From contig NC_133770.1 of assembly GCF_003597395.2 (NCBI RefSeq), positions 95,094,206-95,158,205 of the forward strand: DNA of 64,000 nt, read 5' to 3'. Position numbers and translations under genes: made by a program. This DNA is from Chelonoidis abingdonii. Taxonomy: Eukaryota > Chordata > Testudines > Testudinidae. This document shows, one piece after another, positions 25,186 to 36,400 of the stretch (the first letter of the stretch is position 1; each line of letters starts with the position of its first letter). The notes under the pieces are model-generated. The model worked only from the letters and a program-made list of their open reading frames with translations. It had not been told where the DNA came from and did no database searches.

Positions 25186-25454
25186 AAGCAGCAGAGAGAC
25201 CTGTGGCACCTTATAGACTAACAGCCGTACTGGAGCATGAGCTTTCGTGGGTGAGTACCCACTTCGTCGGATGCATGCATGCCATGCATCCGACGAAGTG
25301 GATATTCACCCACGAAAGCTCATGCTCTGTGCATCCGACGAAGTGAGTATTTACCCACGAAAGCTCATGCTCCAATACATCTGTTAGTCTATAAGGTGCC
25401 ACAGGATTCTTTACTGCTTTTACAGATCCAGACTAACACGGCTACCTCTCTGAT
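25186..25454 (+). mobile_element. Penelope-like repeat with inverted copies and hammerhead-like cores; 12-bp TSD
   Basis: The insertion is bounded by a perfect direct repeat ACTAGTCAGAAA (25174-25185 and 25455-25466). It holds three copies of one unit: one on the minus strand (about 25196-25270) and two on the plus strand (from about 25288 and 25332). Each unit reads CCGACGA, a short hairpin (GTGGGT with ACCCAC in the minus copy), then CGAAAGCTCATGC. That order matches a hammerhead ribozyme core (C-U-G-A-N-G-A, stem II, GAAA, tiny stem III), with U4 changed to C. Hammerhead motifs are an established mark of Penelope-like element terminal repeats; assignment to that class is my inference. Confidence 0.6.
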
Positions 25455-25530
25455 ACTAGTCAGAAATACTCAATTTAATCATGGATTTCTACATAAAAGT
25501 GCATTCCTGTTGGTTGGTATAACCTTAATG

Positions 25531-25841
25531 CAGGGGTAGGCAACCTGTGGCACGGGTGCTGAAGGCGGCACACGAGCTGATTTTCAGTGGCACTCACACT
25601 GCCCGGGTCCTGGCCACCAGTCGGGGGGGCTCTGCATTTTAATTGAATTTTAAATGAAGCGTCTTAAACATTTTAAAAGCCTTATTTACTTTACATACAA
25701 CAATAGTTTAGTTATATATTATAGACTTATAGAAAGAGACCTTCTGAAAATGCTAAAATATATTACTGGCACATGAAACCTTAACTTAGAGTGAATAAAT
25801 GAAGATTCGGCACATCACTTCTGAAAGGTTGCCGACCCCTG
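25531..25841. mobile_element. 311-bp hAT MITE with 8-bp TSD
   Basis: Termini CAGGGGTAGGCAACC and GGTTGCCGACCCCTG are inverted repeats. Flanks CCTTAATG (25523-25530) and CCTTAATA (25842-25849) match at 7 of 8 positions. The interior is non-coding and AT-rich. Confidence 0.9.
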
Positions 25842-26369
25842 CCTTAATACATATTCTTCACAACTTAGAGATGTAGATTTCATTTTTAGAAGGTACACAC
25901 TATACATTTTTAAACTGATTTATTTTAAAAACTTTTCAGATTAGTTTTACAGCTATATCAGAAATTGAATTTCATTTACCCAAGGTAATTGAAGCAGATA
26001 TTTATGAAGTCATTGGTAGGTGAATTATCTCCAGTTCTACAGGTTAATCATTAATATTTGGAGGATTTTCTTTCTACGCTGTATTAGGAAGAGAACATCA
26101 CCAGACAGACATGTAAATTGTTTTGTTTAACTAAAACAATAACGTTATGTTTCTGGATTATTTTCTTCAACAGCAAACATAATATTTTAACAAAATGAGC
26201 ATATTAATTTTTGAATTTAGTGCAACATTCAAGTTTTTTAAAACCAGGTTTGTTTTTGTTAAAATTGTTTTTAACTAAAATAGTTAAATGAAATTAAAAA
26301 AAAAATTAAAATCAACTATGTCAGCCAAGTCAACATGAAAAACTTAAAATATTGGCTTCTGCAGCTAAC

Positions 26370-26630
26370 CTAGTCATCTTCACCTTCATTTTCCTGTTTG
26401 TTCATAATCTGGAAAAGAAAAACAAGCTTTCCTGCTTTTCCAGGTCCCAAATGATTTCTCAATTTGGAATGAATTAGTCCAAAGGCAGAAAATATTTTTT
26501 CTACAGCGGCAGAAGAAGCTACTGCTGTTAAAAGTGAGATTATCACGTCAATAGTTTCTGAATCCAAGTGCTGAAGTGACTTCCACCAGTTCACTGGAGT
26601 GACTTTCTTTAAAACATCATCAGCCAACAT
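26370..26630 (-). pseudogene. hAT transposase, C-terminal dimerisation domain remnant
   Basis: An 86-codon open frame on the minus strand ends at a natural-looking stop. It carries a WW pair at residues 15-16, then AVASSAAVEKIFSAFG and HSKLRNHLGPGKAGKLV, the conserved block of hAT transposase C-termini (usually ...ERxFS, here EKIFS). It is part of the 25152-27181 element. Upstream the frame is lost within about 30 bases, and no catalytic region is seen, so it is a dead remnant and not a host gene. Confidence 0.85.
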
Positions 26631-27189
26631 ATATTTCTTGAATGGTTCTTATTCGCAAACTGGATCTCTTTTATGGCCTGCTTCCATTATAGGTTTTCCC
26701 TTCTAGTGAGAGAGTGGTATGGTAGATCTCAAATCAATAAAGGCTACACTCAGAAAGACCTCAAGACTTCTGGAATCTGCTACTCAAATAGTTTCACTTT
26801 TGGAGACCCAAATCCATAGTTTGAGAACTGCAAAACCTAAGCATCTCTGATGGTATCTTCCAGACTGAGCACTGAGTCCCATTGGGTAAATAGAAAGATT
26901 AACCTAAATAATCTATACAGAAACCCCTGGAACCCCATAAGATTGGGTCCCTAATCCATGAACTATTGGAACTCATTTAAAACTTTTCTTTAAAATTACA
27001 TGAATATATTGTCTCATATTATAGAATTAGAATTTATAATCCCTATTCCATGATGAGTTATCTTTGAGCTATAATGTATCTTAATTAAAACTATCTCTAG
27101 ATAGGGTTTTTTCTTCAAAAAGCATTTTATCAAAAAAAAATCCAATTTCAATGAAAAAAATCAGACTTTTTATCCACCCTGCTCTGGAT

Positions 27190-30100
27190 ATCATCTTAGT
27201 GGGAATGCAGGAAGAAATTATTGGCCAGATCCTTGGACTGTGTCTTCTTAAGGAGCGGTGCTGACTTGTGCTAGCTGAGGCTCTGGCACATTATTCTTGG
27301 CTGCAGAATTATATGAAGAATATAGAGCTCAATGCTGCTAAGTTCTGGGTGGCATCTCTGACGGCGTGAACGTCCTCAAAACCCATTGGCTTTACTGGGT
27401 GTTGAGGGCAATCAGCACCTTGCAGGACTGGACCCATAAAGAGTGGATGTAGTGAAATAATAATATAGGCCCGGATCATGCTGCCAAGATACCAATGTGG
27501 AGGGTACCCTCCATGTGGAAATCACTGACTTACTGACTGGAAGAAGGATCAGTTACCTCCATGACATTATTTGGCTCATCTTAACCCCACAGATCCTTGC
27601 GATGGGAATGGAATGGATGGGCTGGGAGTGGGATGATGGACGTGAGTATTATCTACCACTGCAATTTTGTAGAGGTTTCTCTGGGTGTCCTGTGGGCAGC
27701 AACAGCCAGAGGAGACCTTGACAATGCACCCTGAGTCAGGAAGCCTGAGATGGAGGGGGAAACTAAGGACTAGAACTATCCTCTGCTGAAGTGGCTCTAA
27801 CTTCCTCTGCATCTTTGGGGATCTACCAGGTTTTGCCCAGGCCCCACAATTTTCCCCATTTGAGGGCAAGGCAAACCCACAAGCCTTGCATCTTGGAATT
27901 ATTGGAGCTGGGGGTGGGAGGGAAGAACCTCACAGGAATTTCCTCTCCCGGGATTCCCTTTCATTGGTTCTACCACAGAAGAGAATGATCTGGGCTTCTT
28001 GTTTACTTTTGTTCTCAACTGTTCTGCTATTTTTCCTTTAATTGCTTACAGGTTATTATCAAGCCAAAACATCTTTTCCTGTGCACCAGCATTTAAGATG
28101 ATAGCATAACTAGAAAAATAGTGTTGGTTAGAGGGAAATCAACAATGTAAAAATAACACTTGTGTTTTGTTTTTTTACCTACTGTACTGTTATTAAAGTG
28201 GCACCTAAAATGACTAGAGCTGAAAAAGATTAGAGAGAAAAATACTTCTTTATTTTTCCAGCTTCTGTACTTAGTGCATTTGACAACATAGAATCTAGTC
28301 AGTTTCACTCTCTCCAGTTTATTAATAGATGCATTTTTTCATTTAATTGGATTCACTGGCTTTATAAGCTATATGCATCTTGGTAAACTAGAAATGAGTG
28401 ATTTCTGCAAAGCCTAGCAGATTCCAGCAATGGACATGTAGCAAATTTATAACTGGCTTGTGGTAAAACTACACTCTTTGATCAGCAAATTACTCCCTGA
28501 TGTTTCACAAGGCATGCCCCTGGAAGGTGAACAGATTCCAAGAGGCTATAATCTTTGCCTCTCATGAACCTTAGGGCCACAAGACTATATCAAAGAGTAT
28601 ACCAGGTTTATATGTGCAGATGGTTTCCTGTAAGAAGAATTCCCAGTGCTCCAGGGCACTTTTTGAAGCTTTTGAAGATAATAGGACAGCTATAGGAATG
28701 AAATGTTTACACCTTTGGTTTAACAAGAGCAATTAGAAGTCTTCCAAAAGCAAAAGCCTTTGCCCAGGAGGAGGGGGGAAGGGAGCTTGCTATAAGAAAA
28801 GGCCAGGGATTAATGACATGGGAGTTAAATACCTAGAGTTATATGAGGCTGTGTCTAAAATCAATTAGTCTGGGATAGAGCAGAATATCCTCTTTCCAGT
28901 TGAGTTCCAACCTGGTATGAAGTTATCATCTACTCTTTGGTCAAGAAAAAAATGGGACATTTATGCAAATATTTTTACATATGTACCTTCCCTCTTCTCT
29001 CATTGTTTGGGTTTAGATTCCACTTGCTACTAGCATGTCTTTGTCATTATGGCCCAAATCCTCTAATCCTTACTTAGTTATCATTCCTGTTGAAGTCAGT
29101 GGGACTAATCCTTCCTGCCTGAATAAAGACTGCAAGATTTGGGCAGATGGTCAAAGTGAATTGGAAAGATCTATGACAAGAATGAAATGTGTGCATACAT
29201 TTTTAATTGCACTGTTTTTATCCTATCCAGGTTTTCCATTGCAGTGCCTGAGTTAGCTCACACAGGGAGACATAGTACCCTTGTTACAATATGCTACAGT
29301 AATTCCCCAACACTATGAAAATCTGTAGTGTTTGAGCCTGTGATAGTGTATTATAAAGGTGGCATAGGTAGGACTTGTTGTAGGTTCTTCATTTGAAGAC
29401 TTATGCATATTGGAGGTTAGTTATTGCCAACTTTAGGCTTGCAGGGTGACCCATAGAACTCATTGAGTTACTCAGGAGTAAAATTAAGCACATGTGATTG
29501 TGTGTTCAGGATCAGAGCCATAACGTTACTGAAGTTAATTCTTGACTTTCCCTATCTTTGCTTCAGTCTCAGGCTTCAGAGATGAACAGTGAGTCATGGA
29601 ACACCATGTAACATCTTGAGAACACTTTGGGCATGGAGTTAGCAGCGTGATGACTGTAAATAGAACACACAGTTGTGGTGGAAAATATGATTTCTGTTTA
29701 GAATTTGCTTTAATGTTTTGTTTCATTCTGTAGCATATGCAATGTGTCCTTTTAACTTTAAAGTTTATTTTCTAACTAAGCAGTTTAAAATATTTGTACA
29801 ATCAACAACAAAAAGTTAGCTTTTAGGGATCACATTTATATTGTTAAAGCTGGGACTTTATGGGTTGTGTGTTTTTGTTTGTTTTAAAGTCCCAGCCAGG
29901 GTCCATTGTTGGATTGTTGTTTTCAGTCCATGGGATTCCAAGCCTGGGCCCTAATCCTGCTGACACTTGTGCATGTGGTTAACTTTATGCACATGAGCAC
30001 TTCCACTGAAGGCAGTGGGAGCCTGTAGTAAGAAAAGAATATTGCCTGGAAAATGTTTGCATCCTTAATGTGCCTCTGTGGTGATCCATAGACATGAAAT

Positions 30101-30813
30101 TACCCAGAAAGTCTTAATTATATTCTCAGAAAAGAAACAACAGAACTGACAATTACCATTTGTAAACGTACTTCCTTGTACTGAAAACAATATTAATGGA
30201 ATGTTATAGTTAACTAACATTAGAAATGCAACTATTTCTCATTTAAGATCAAATATCAATCTCAAATGCAATAATCCCAGCATTCCCACCTGGTTTGACC
30301 TGCTATTTGGAGATTTTTGCTCTGGAAATTTCTAATTTTTCTTCTGGTTTAAACCCCTATGTTTTCATGGTCAAACTGCCTGTCCTTACTCTGTGTGTGA
30401 CGGTGATTCCATTGCTGTGCATTCTGCCATGTCTCTCTTTTGGGCAGTGATTCCATCACTTGAAAAGAAGTTCAATGACATTTTCTTCCTGTTGTTGCTA
30501 AGGGAAGCTCTTCAAGACAAAGCTGCCAAAGGGAGGAGATAGTGGTTTAGGCTCATGAGTATAAAGATGGGGAGAAGGAAGAGAGATGGGAATGACAGGC
30601 CATGAGATCTTCTTTTCCTTGTGCACACATCTTGGTTGTCAGTTAGATAGTTATCCAGCTCCTTTTCAAATTCAGTCATGATATTTGTCTAACAACCTTC
30701 CATGAACAGGTTGTGGTTGGAGTTTCTTGTGAAGGGAAGTAGGTAAAGGAAATGCTCTATTCTGCAGGTACCGCCAACTCTCAGTTGAATATTAGCTTTG
30801 TTTTGTTTGATTT
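27190..30813. other. Intron segment, largely unrecognised
   Basis: Intronic sequence without recognised exons. CAATGG-family dispersed words occur near 27385, 29095 and 30010. Confidence 0.55.
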
Positions 30814-31185
30814 GTTTTAATTAGGGCTGTCAAGTGATTAAAAAATTAATCTCAATGAATCGCACTGTTAACAATAGAATATCATTTATTTTAAATATTT
30901 TTAGATGTTTAGTACATTTTCAAATATATTAATTTCAATTACAACACAGAATACAAAGTGTGCAGTGCTCACTTTATATTTATTTTTATTACAAATATTT
31001 ACACTGTAAAAAACCAAAAAATTGCATTTTTCAGTTCACCTCATACAAGTACTGTAGTGAAATCTCTTTATCATGAAAGTTGAACTTACAAATGTAGAAT
31101 TTTAAGTACAAAAATGCATTAAAAATAAAACAATGTAAAACTTAGAGCCTACAAGTCCACTCAGTCCTGCTTCTTGGTCAGCCAA

Positions 31186-31413
31186 TCACTCAGACAAACA
31201 AAGTTGATTACAATTTGCAGGAGATAATGCTGCCTGCTTCTTGTTTACAATGTCACCTGTCGCCTTCACATAGTACTGCTGTAGCTGGCATTGCAAGATA
31301 TTCGTGCTTCAACCACCATTCCAGAGGACATGCGTCTATGCTTATGATGGGTTCTGCTTGATAACGGTCCAAAGCAGTGCAGTCTGATGCATGTTCATTT
31401 TCATTATCTGAGT
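31186..31413 (-). pseudogene. hAT transposase C-terminus, left arm
   Basis: Minus-strand reading gives SDSDNENEHASDC, then IDACPLEWWLKHE, YLAMPATAVLCEGD and, after a frame shift, GDIVNKKQAALSP, ending in a stop at 31186-31188. The PLEWW and PATxxxCE blocks and the final VNKK segment are typical of the hAT dimerisation domain. About 16 residues between KHE and YLAMPAT that the right arm retains are deleted here. Its upstream part is on the far side of the MITE insertion, at 32603-32862. Confidence 0.75.
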
Positions 31414-31421
31414 CAGATGCC

Positions 31422-32594
31422 CAGGGCCGCCCAGAGGATTCAGGGAGTGTCATAAACAGATAGTTAAGGGTTAATGCCTCTTTTACCTGTAAAGGGTTAA
31501 GAAGCTCAATAACCCTGGCTGACACCTGACCAGAGGACCTATAGGGGGACTAGATACTTTCAAATCTTGGTACAGGGAAGTCTTTTGTTTGTGCTCTTTG
31601 TTTTGGGGGTTGTTTGCTCTTGGGACTAAGAGGGACCAGACGTCAATCCAGGCTCTCCAAATCTTTCTGAATCAGTCTCTCATGTTTCAAACTTGGTAAG
31701 TAATAGCCAGGCAAGGCGGTTAGTCTTATTTTTGTTTTCTCAACCTGTAAATGTTCCTTTTTGCTGAGAGAATTTTACCTCTGTTTGCTGTAACTTGAAC
31801 CTAAGGCTGGAGGGGGTTCTTCTGCCTATATGAATCTGATTACCCTGTAAAGTATTTTCCATCCTGATTTTACAGAGATGATTTTTTACTTTCTTTCTTT
31901 AATTAAAGCTTTCTTTTTAAGAACCTAATTGATTTTTCCTTGTTTTAAGATCCAAGGGGTTGGATCTGGACTCACCAGGAATTGGTGAGGGGAAAGGAGG
32001 GGGTATGATTAGTTTTCCATGTTTTAAGATCCAAGGATTTGGATCTGTGTTCACCAGGGAATTTGTGAAGTCCTCAAGGCAACCAGGGAGGGGAAAGTTT
32101 TGGGGCACAGAGAGTGCTCCAGACACTGAAATTCTGGATGGTGCAGTGTACCAGATCTAGCTAATAATTAAGCTTAGAAGTGTCCATGCAGGTCCCCACA
32201 TCTGTACCTAAGGTTCAGAGTGGGAAGGACCTTGGGGGCCTGAGGCAAAGTGGGAGAGCTGTGGTGCTTGTATCACCGCGGCCGGTCTGGGTCTTCGACA
32301 GCATTTTAATGGTGGAGGGCCCTTCAGTCGCTCCATGTCTGGGTCTTCAGCAGCAGTGAAGGGCCCCCGCTGCCGAAATGCCACGAAGACCCGGACTGCC
32401 ACCAGGCCAGGGCTCACAGGCATTTCGGCAGTGCGGGCCCCTTCCGTCGCTCCACATCTTTGGCAGCCTTGAGGGGCCCTCGCTGCCGAAATGCCTCGAA
32501 GACGCGGCCACACCGGGCCAGGGCTTGCGGGGCCCCTGCGGGGCCCAGGCCTAGGGCGAATTGCCCCACTCGTCCTCCCTTCTGAGCGGCTCTG
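31422..32594. mobile_element. hAT-type MITE with perfect 8-bp TSD, itself interrupted
   Basis: Termini CAGGGCCGCCCAGAGG (31422) and, read inverted, CAGAGCCGCTCAGAAGG (32594) frame the element. Perfect CAGATGCC repeats at 31414-31421 and 32595-32602 mark insertion into the transposase remnant. The right portion (about 32235-32594) is GC-rich, with three CTGCCGAAATGCC-like words. An LTR-like sequence separates the left 26 bases from the rest. Confidence 0.85.
31448..32235 (+). mobile_element. LTR-like insertion (probable solo LTR)
   Basis: Starts TGTCATAAACAGATAG and ends approximately at GTTCAGAGTGGGAAGGACC; the exact 3' end and TSD were not resolved. A TTAATTAAAGCTTTCTTTTT stretch near 31900 could be the polyadenylation region. 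An internal direct repeat (GTTTTAAGATCCAAGG at 31944 and 32024) is visible. No coding domains are present, so a solo LTR of an endogenous retroelement is the simplest reading. Confidence 0.6.
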
Positions 32595-32602
32595 CAGATG
32601 CC

Positions 32603-32862
32603 ACAGCAGAAGATTGATTTTCTTTTTTGGTGGTTTAAGTTCTGTAGTTTCTACTCAGAGTGTTGCTCTTTTAAGACTTCTAAAAGCATTTTCCATACGT
32701 CATCCCTTTCAGATTTTGGATGCATTCAGATTCTTAAACTTTGGGTCAAGTGCTGTAGCTATTTTTAGAAATTTCATATTGTACCTTTTTGCATTTTGTC
32801 AATCTGCTGTGAAAGTGTTCTTAAAGCAAATGGTGCGGTCATCATCCAGACTGCTATAACAT
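32603..32862 (-). pseudogene. hAT transposase, central remnant
   Basis: On the minus strand ISKNSYS-type frames shift into LKIATALDPKFKNLNASK and then DDVWKMLLEVLKEQHSE, the conserved ALDPRFKxL region that precedes the C-terminal domain in many hAT transposases. It continues across the MITE insertion site into the left-arm remnant at 31413. Several frameshifts and stops make it inactive. Confidence 0.7.
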
Positions 32863-32962
32863 GAAATATATGCAGAATGCGGGTACTACAGAGGCAGGAG
32901 ACATACATTCTCCACCAAGGAGTACAGTCACAAATGTAATTGACACATTATTTTTAACGAGC

Positions 32963-33192
32963 ATCATCAGCATGGAAGCATGTTCTCTTGAATGGTGAGT
33001 GAAGCATGAAGGGGCATACGAATGGTTAGGCATGTATCTGACACATAAATACTTGCAACGCCGGCTACAAAAGTGCCATCCGAACTCCTGTTCTCACTTT
33101 CAGGTGACATTGTAAATAAGAAGCAGGTAGCAGTATCTCCCATTAATGTAAACAAACTTGTTTGTCTTAGCGCTTGGCAGAAGAAGAAGTAG
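32963..33192 (+). pseudogene. hAT transposase C-terminus, right arm (inverted copy)
   Basis: The plus strand reads IISMEACSLEW, a stop, VKHEGAYEWLGMYLTHKYL, then after a frameshift SGDIVNKKQVAVSPINVNKL and a stop at 33190-33192. This is the same protein end that the left arm carries on the opposite strand, so the element has two outward-facing transposase tails. Confidence 0.75.
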
Positions 33193-33608
33193 GACTGAGT
33201 GGACTTGTAGGCTCTAAAGTTTTACACTGTTTTATTTTTGAGTGCAGTTATGTAACCAAAAAAAAAATCTTCATTTGTAAATTACACTTTCATGATAAAG
33301 AGATTGCACTTCAGTGCTTGTATGAGGTGAATTGAAAAATACTATTTCTTTTGTTTATCGTTTTTGCAGTGCATATATTTGTAATAAAAAATAATAATAT
33401 AAAGTGAGCACTGTACACTTTGTATTATGTGTTGTAATTGAAATCAATATTGAAAATGTAGAAAAACATCCACAAATATTTAATCAATTTCAATAGGTAT
33501 TCTATTGTTATAAGTGCGATTAATCGCAATTAATTTTTTTCTCTTGATTAATTTTTTTGAGTTAATTGCGTAAGCTAACTACAATTAATTGACAGCTCTA
33601 GTTTTAAT

Positions 33609-35737
33609 TTAACTAGGTGGAACTGACAATAGACAAAAAATCATCTAACAAAATGGATTTCCCATTGTAAAACAGAAAATGAAATACAATCCAAAGAGTC
33701 AACACATTAATGGGTTAATGAATCGCTAGTTGATAAGTGAGGGTTTTGCTATGTGACCTTGTAGGTGGCAGCAAGTTTGTGCTTTTATAAATCCCTTGCT
33801 TCTTTGCTACCTAATTGCAGACTTACACAAAAAGAATACTGATCTCTCCCATGGTTACCAAAAAAACCCCAAGTCTTGAGTGTATTCAATCTACAATTTA
33901 GTTGATTATTGTTTTCATATTTTTATTTCAATGCTGCTGACTCTGAGTTGTTTACACTTTACTTTTCCTTTTCCTTCTGGCTTGTCTATACATCACATGT
34001 CTGCGGTTGCAGAATACACAGAAGCAATCTCTCTCCCTCCCTTGTTGGATCTGTTCCAGCATTACCCACAGTAATTGCCGGTCAATGACCTCAGCAAGAG
34101 TTGGTTCATGTAGGGATTAGTGAGTTTCTGCTGAACTTGAAGTTGCTTGCTGGGGTGTATTGCAGTAACTGCTGACTTAGAACAACTTGTCTGGTTTCCT
34201 TTATTTAAAAACAAATAGAGCCAAATGCATCCCTATTGTAACGCCACTGAATTAAAGAGTGTTTATACCTGTTCTAAAAAATCAGCTGTACAATACTGAG
34301 GTTTGCAGTTAATAAATTCTGCAGAATGGATATCAGTACAGTACAGAGCTTATAAAATAATTGTACTTTATTTTCATCTTCTCCTTGAGTGAAATGAAAG
34401 CGTAGAACAGAGTGTGAATTCATGCAAGGCAGAGAACCTTAACAAAGAGAGAGACACCGTTTGGCTTAAAACTCTTAGTATTTTGAACAGAAAAGCTTCT
34501 GCATATTTTTACTGTGGTAACATTATCTTAAGGCTATAACGTAGATGTGAAAATGTGTGCTGTGGAAGCAAAGAAAGATGCTGAAATAGCATCTAAGTAA
34601 CCTTTAAAATCTTTATATTTGCCAGCCCAAGCAGCTAAAGAAAAGTGTATCAGGCATACTCATGGTTTTAACAGTGACTGTAGGATGATTTTGGCTAAAT
34701 GTATTATTTATTTATGTTTTGATAGGCCAGTGGTTAATAGTGCACTTATCCCATATGTCTACACATGGTATCAGTATCATAATCCAAACTGATATACTGG
34801 TGCTGTCAAATAGTACAAATAATTTTTTAAAAAATCCCTGTGCTTTCTTACCCCCCACCCCCAAATATGCTAGTTCACACTGTAGTTTGTTGAGAGCAAG
34901 AACTGAGACTTTGAATTGTGTGGGGTGATTTGATGCTGTGGGCAGGCGTAAGGTGAAACACCTATTGGTTGGAACCCTGTGGTGGGATTAGAACCATAAA
35001 CAGGGAGGTGAAATATTTGTCTGTTATACTGAAAGACAACTCTATTCTATTTTCAATTTGTTTCAAAGGGATCTCTCTGCCATCGGAAACACAAAATTAT
35101 TTTATTTTTGGCTCCTTCAGTCCAAAGAACCTTTAGAGAAGAGGAAGTTTTACTTAACCAGAAAAGAGTTCAGGGACTAAACAGAATCATCAGTTCACAG
35201 ACAGTGTAAATATGTATTGAGATAGTTTTCTCAGTGTGCAGTTGGCAGTAAAAATCTTTATGAAATCGTGTGTGTGTGTACATGGAAATTACAATACACA
35301 AGCAATAGCCACCTTTAAAAGACAGAGTATTACAATTTTCTTTTGAAATAAAATATTAGTTCCCATTGTGGCCTGAGTCATTTACATTTCGTTTTGTCAA
35401 AAGGAGGTTCAAATTCTATTTTATTTTCTTTTTTTTGTTTAAACTGAAGTTGTTTTTGGAGTGACCCTATACAAACACAATAATGGATCTTAAATTTATA
35501 TGTTTGCGTAGCCTAAAAATAGCCACACCAATTAAAAAAACAAAATTGAACTTGAGTGGCTGCATAATATACACACGTACACTTGTACTGCATAAATCAA
35601 AGGGAAATTGACTCACAGAAGTGGTTGATGTGAACTTTGTGAAATTCCAGATATGAACTATGCAGTGTGAGTCCATCTCTAAGCCCCCCATGGAATTCCC
35701 TGGGAGTCTTTGACTTCAATGGGAGGTGGATTGAATT
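33609..35737. other. Intron segment, largely unrecognised
   Basis: AT-rich intronic sequence. No exon or complete repeat recognised. Confidence 0.55.
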
Positions 35738-36400
35738 GTCACGGTTACTGGGCTAACTGATCCTTTGACCCCTCCTGTTCTCTTCAAGTGTACCTTCTCA
35801 GGCCTCAAGCTGTTACCTCTCTCTTGGAATGGAATCACACAATTCTCTTAGTTTCAGAATAGGCCGTGGGCTTCAGTTCCCTGTGGTCAACTGTGATTAC
35901 CTCAGTAGATCTAATCTATCTTCAGTGCCTGGGAATAATGACAGTGGTAACCAATGACCAGGCAGCCTTCTTATAGTAGAACATCATGTATTTAAAACCA
36001 AAGCATTTTTAAGAAAAAACAGATCTTAAAACAATAAACCCATTTATATGCATGCCTGCTTCTCCCTAAAGCTCACCATTCCCTGGCTCTGGGGAAGGCC
36101 CAACTCTTTCTTATTCCCTGCTCAGGGCATCTCTCTGTGTCAGCCTGTCCCCCTACACAGCCCCAGACACCTCTCCCACCTCTCATCCCCTCCTAAGTGG
36201 GGCTTTTTAACTGTTTATAGCCCTTCGATGTGTTACTTCCCACCATTGGTAGAACAGCAGTGTCACTTTGACCTGTTGCCTGGCAGTATGCCATTGTGCT
36301 GGAATTGCTCCCAGTGTTTGCTGGGAGGTTGCTTACCTATTTGTATTGTGTTGTTTTACTACTTGTTTATTCCAGAGCCCCCTATTATGCTAGCTTAGTG
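35738..36400 (-). mobile_element. Possible LTR-like fragment
   Basis: The minus strand shows a T-rich stretch after a TTTATTGTTTT word (about 36040-36020) and ends with CAGTAACCGTGACA near 35738, a terminus style seen in LTRs. No second copy is present in the window, so this is weak. Confidence 0.3.

Larger units (their letters stand above)
25152..27181 (-). mobile_element. hAT DNA transposon, decayed, with 8-bp TSD and nested insertions
   Basis: Left terminus CAGGGTGGATTTGATTTAAA (25152) and right terminus, read inverted, CAGGGTGGATAAAAAGTC (27181) form the inverted repeat. Flanks CCCTGGAT (25144-25151) and CTCTGGAT (27182-27189) are an 8-bp duplication with one mismatch. The minus strand keeps the transposase C-terminal block at 26370-26630. 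Two later insertions sit in the left part: a Penelope-like hairpin at 25186-25454 and a hAT MITE at 25531-25841. The N-terminal zinc finger and catalytic core were not found. Confidence 0.85.
30822..33600. mobile_element. Composite palindromic hAT element with perfect 8-bp TSD
   Basis: Termini TAGGGCTGTCAA (30822) and TTGACAGCTCTA (33600) are inverted, flanked by perfect GTTTTAAT repeats (30814-30821 and 33601-33608). About 600 bp at each end are inverted copies of one another, and both include the same transposase 3' end: on the minus strand at left, on the plus strand at right. More transposase (an ALDPKFKNL block) lies on the minus strand at 32640-32860. A hAT MITE with an LTR-like insert (31422-32594) interrupts it. 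Since one TSD frames the whole unit, it moved as a palindrome. Confidence 0.85.

Noticed and set aside
25250..25380. CRISPR-like repeats
   Set aside because: The repeated units are inverted and lie between target-site duplications of a retroelement in a vertebrate intron.
26370..26630. hAT C-terminal frame as a domesticated host gene
   Set aside because: Only the last 86 codons are open, the upstream frame is broken and the sequence lies inside a complete transposon boundary.
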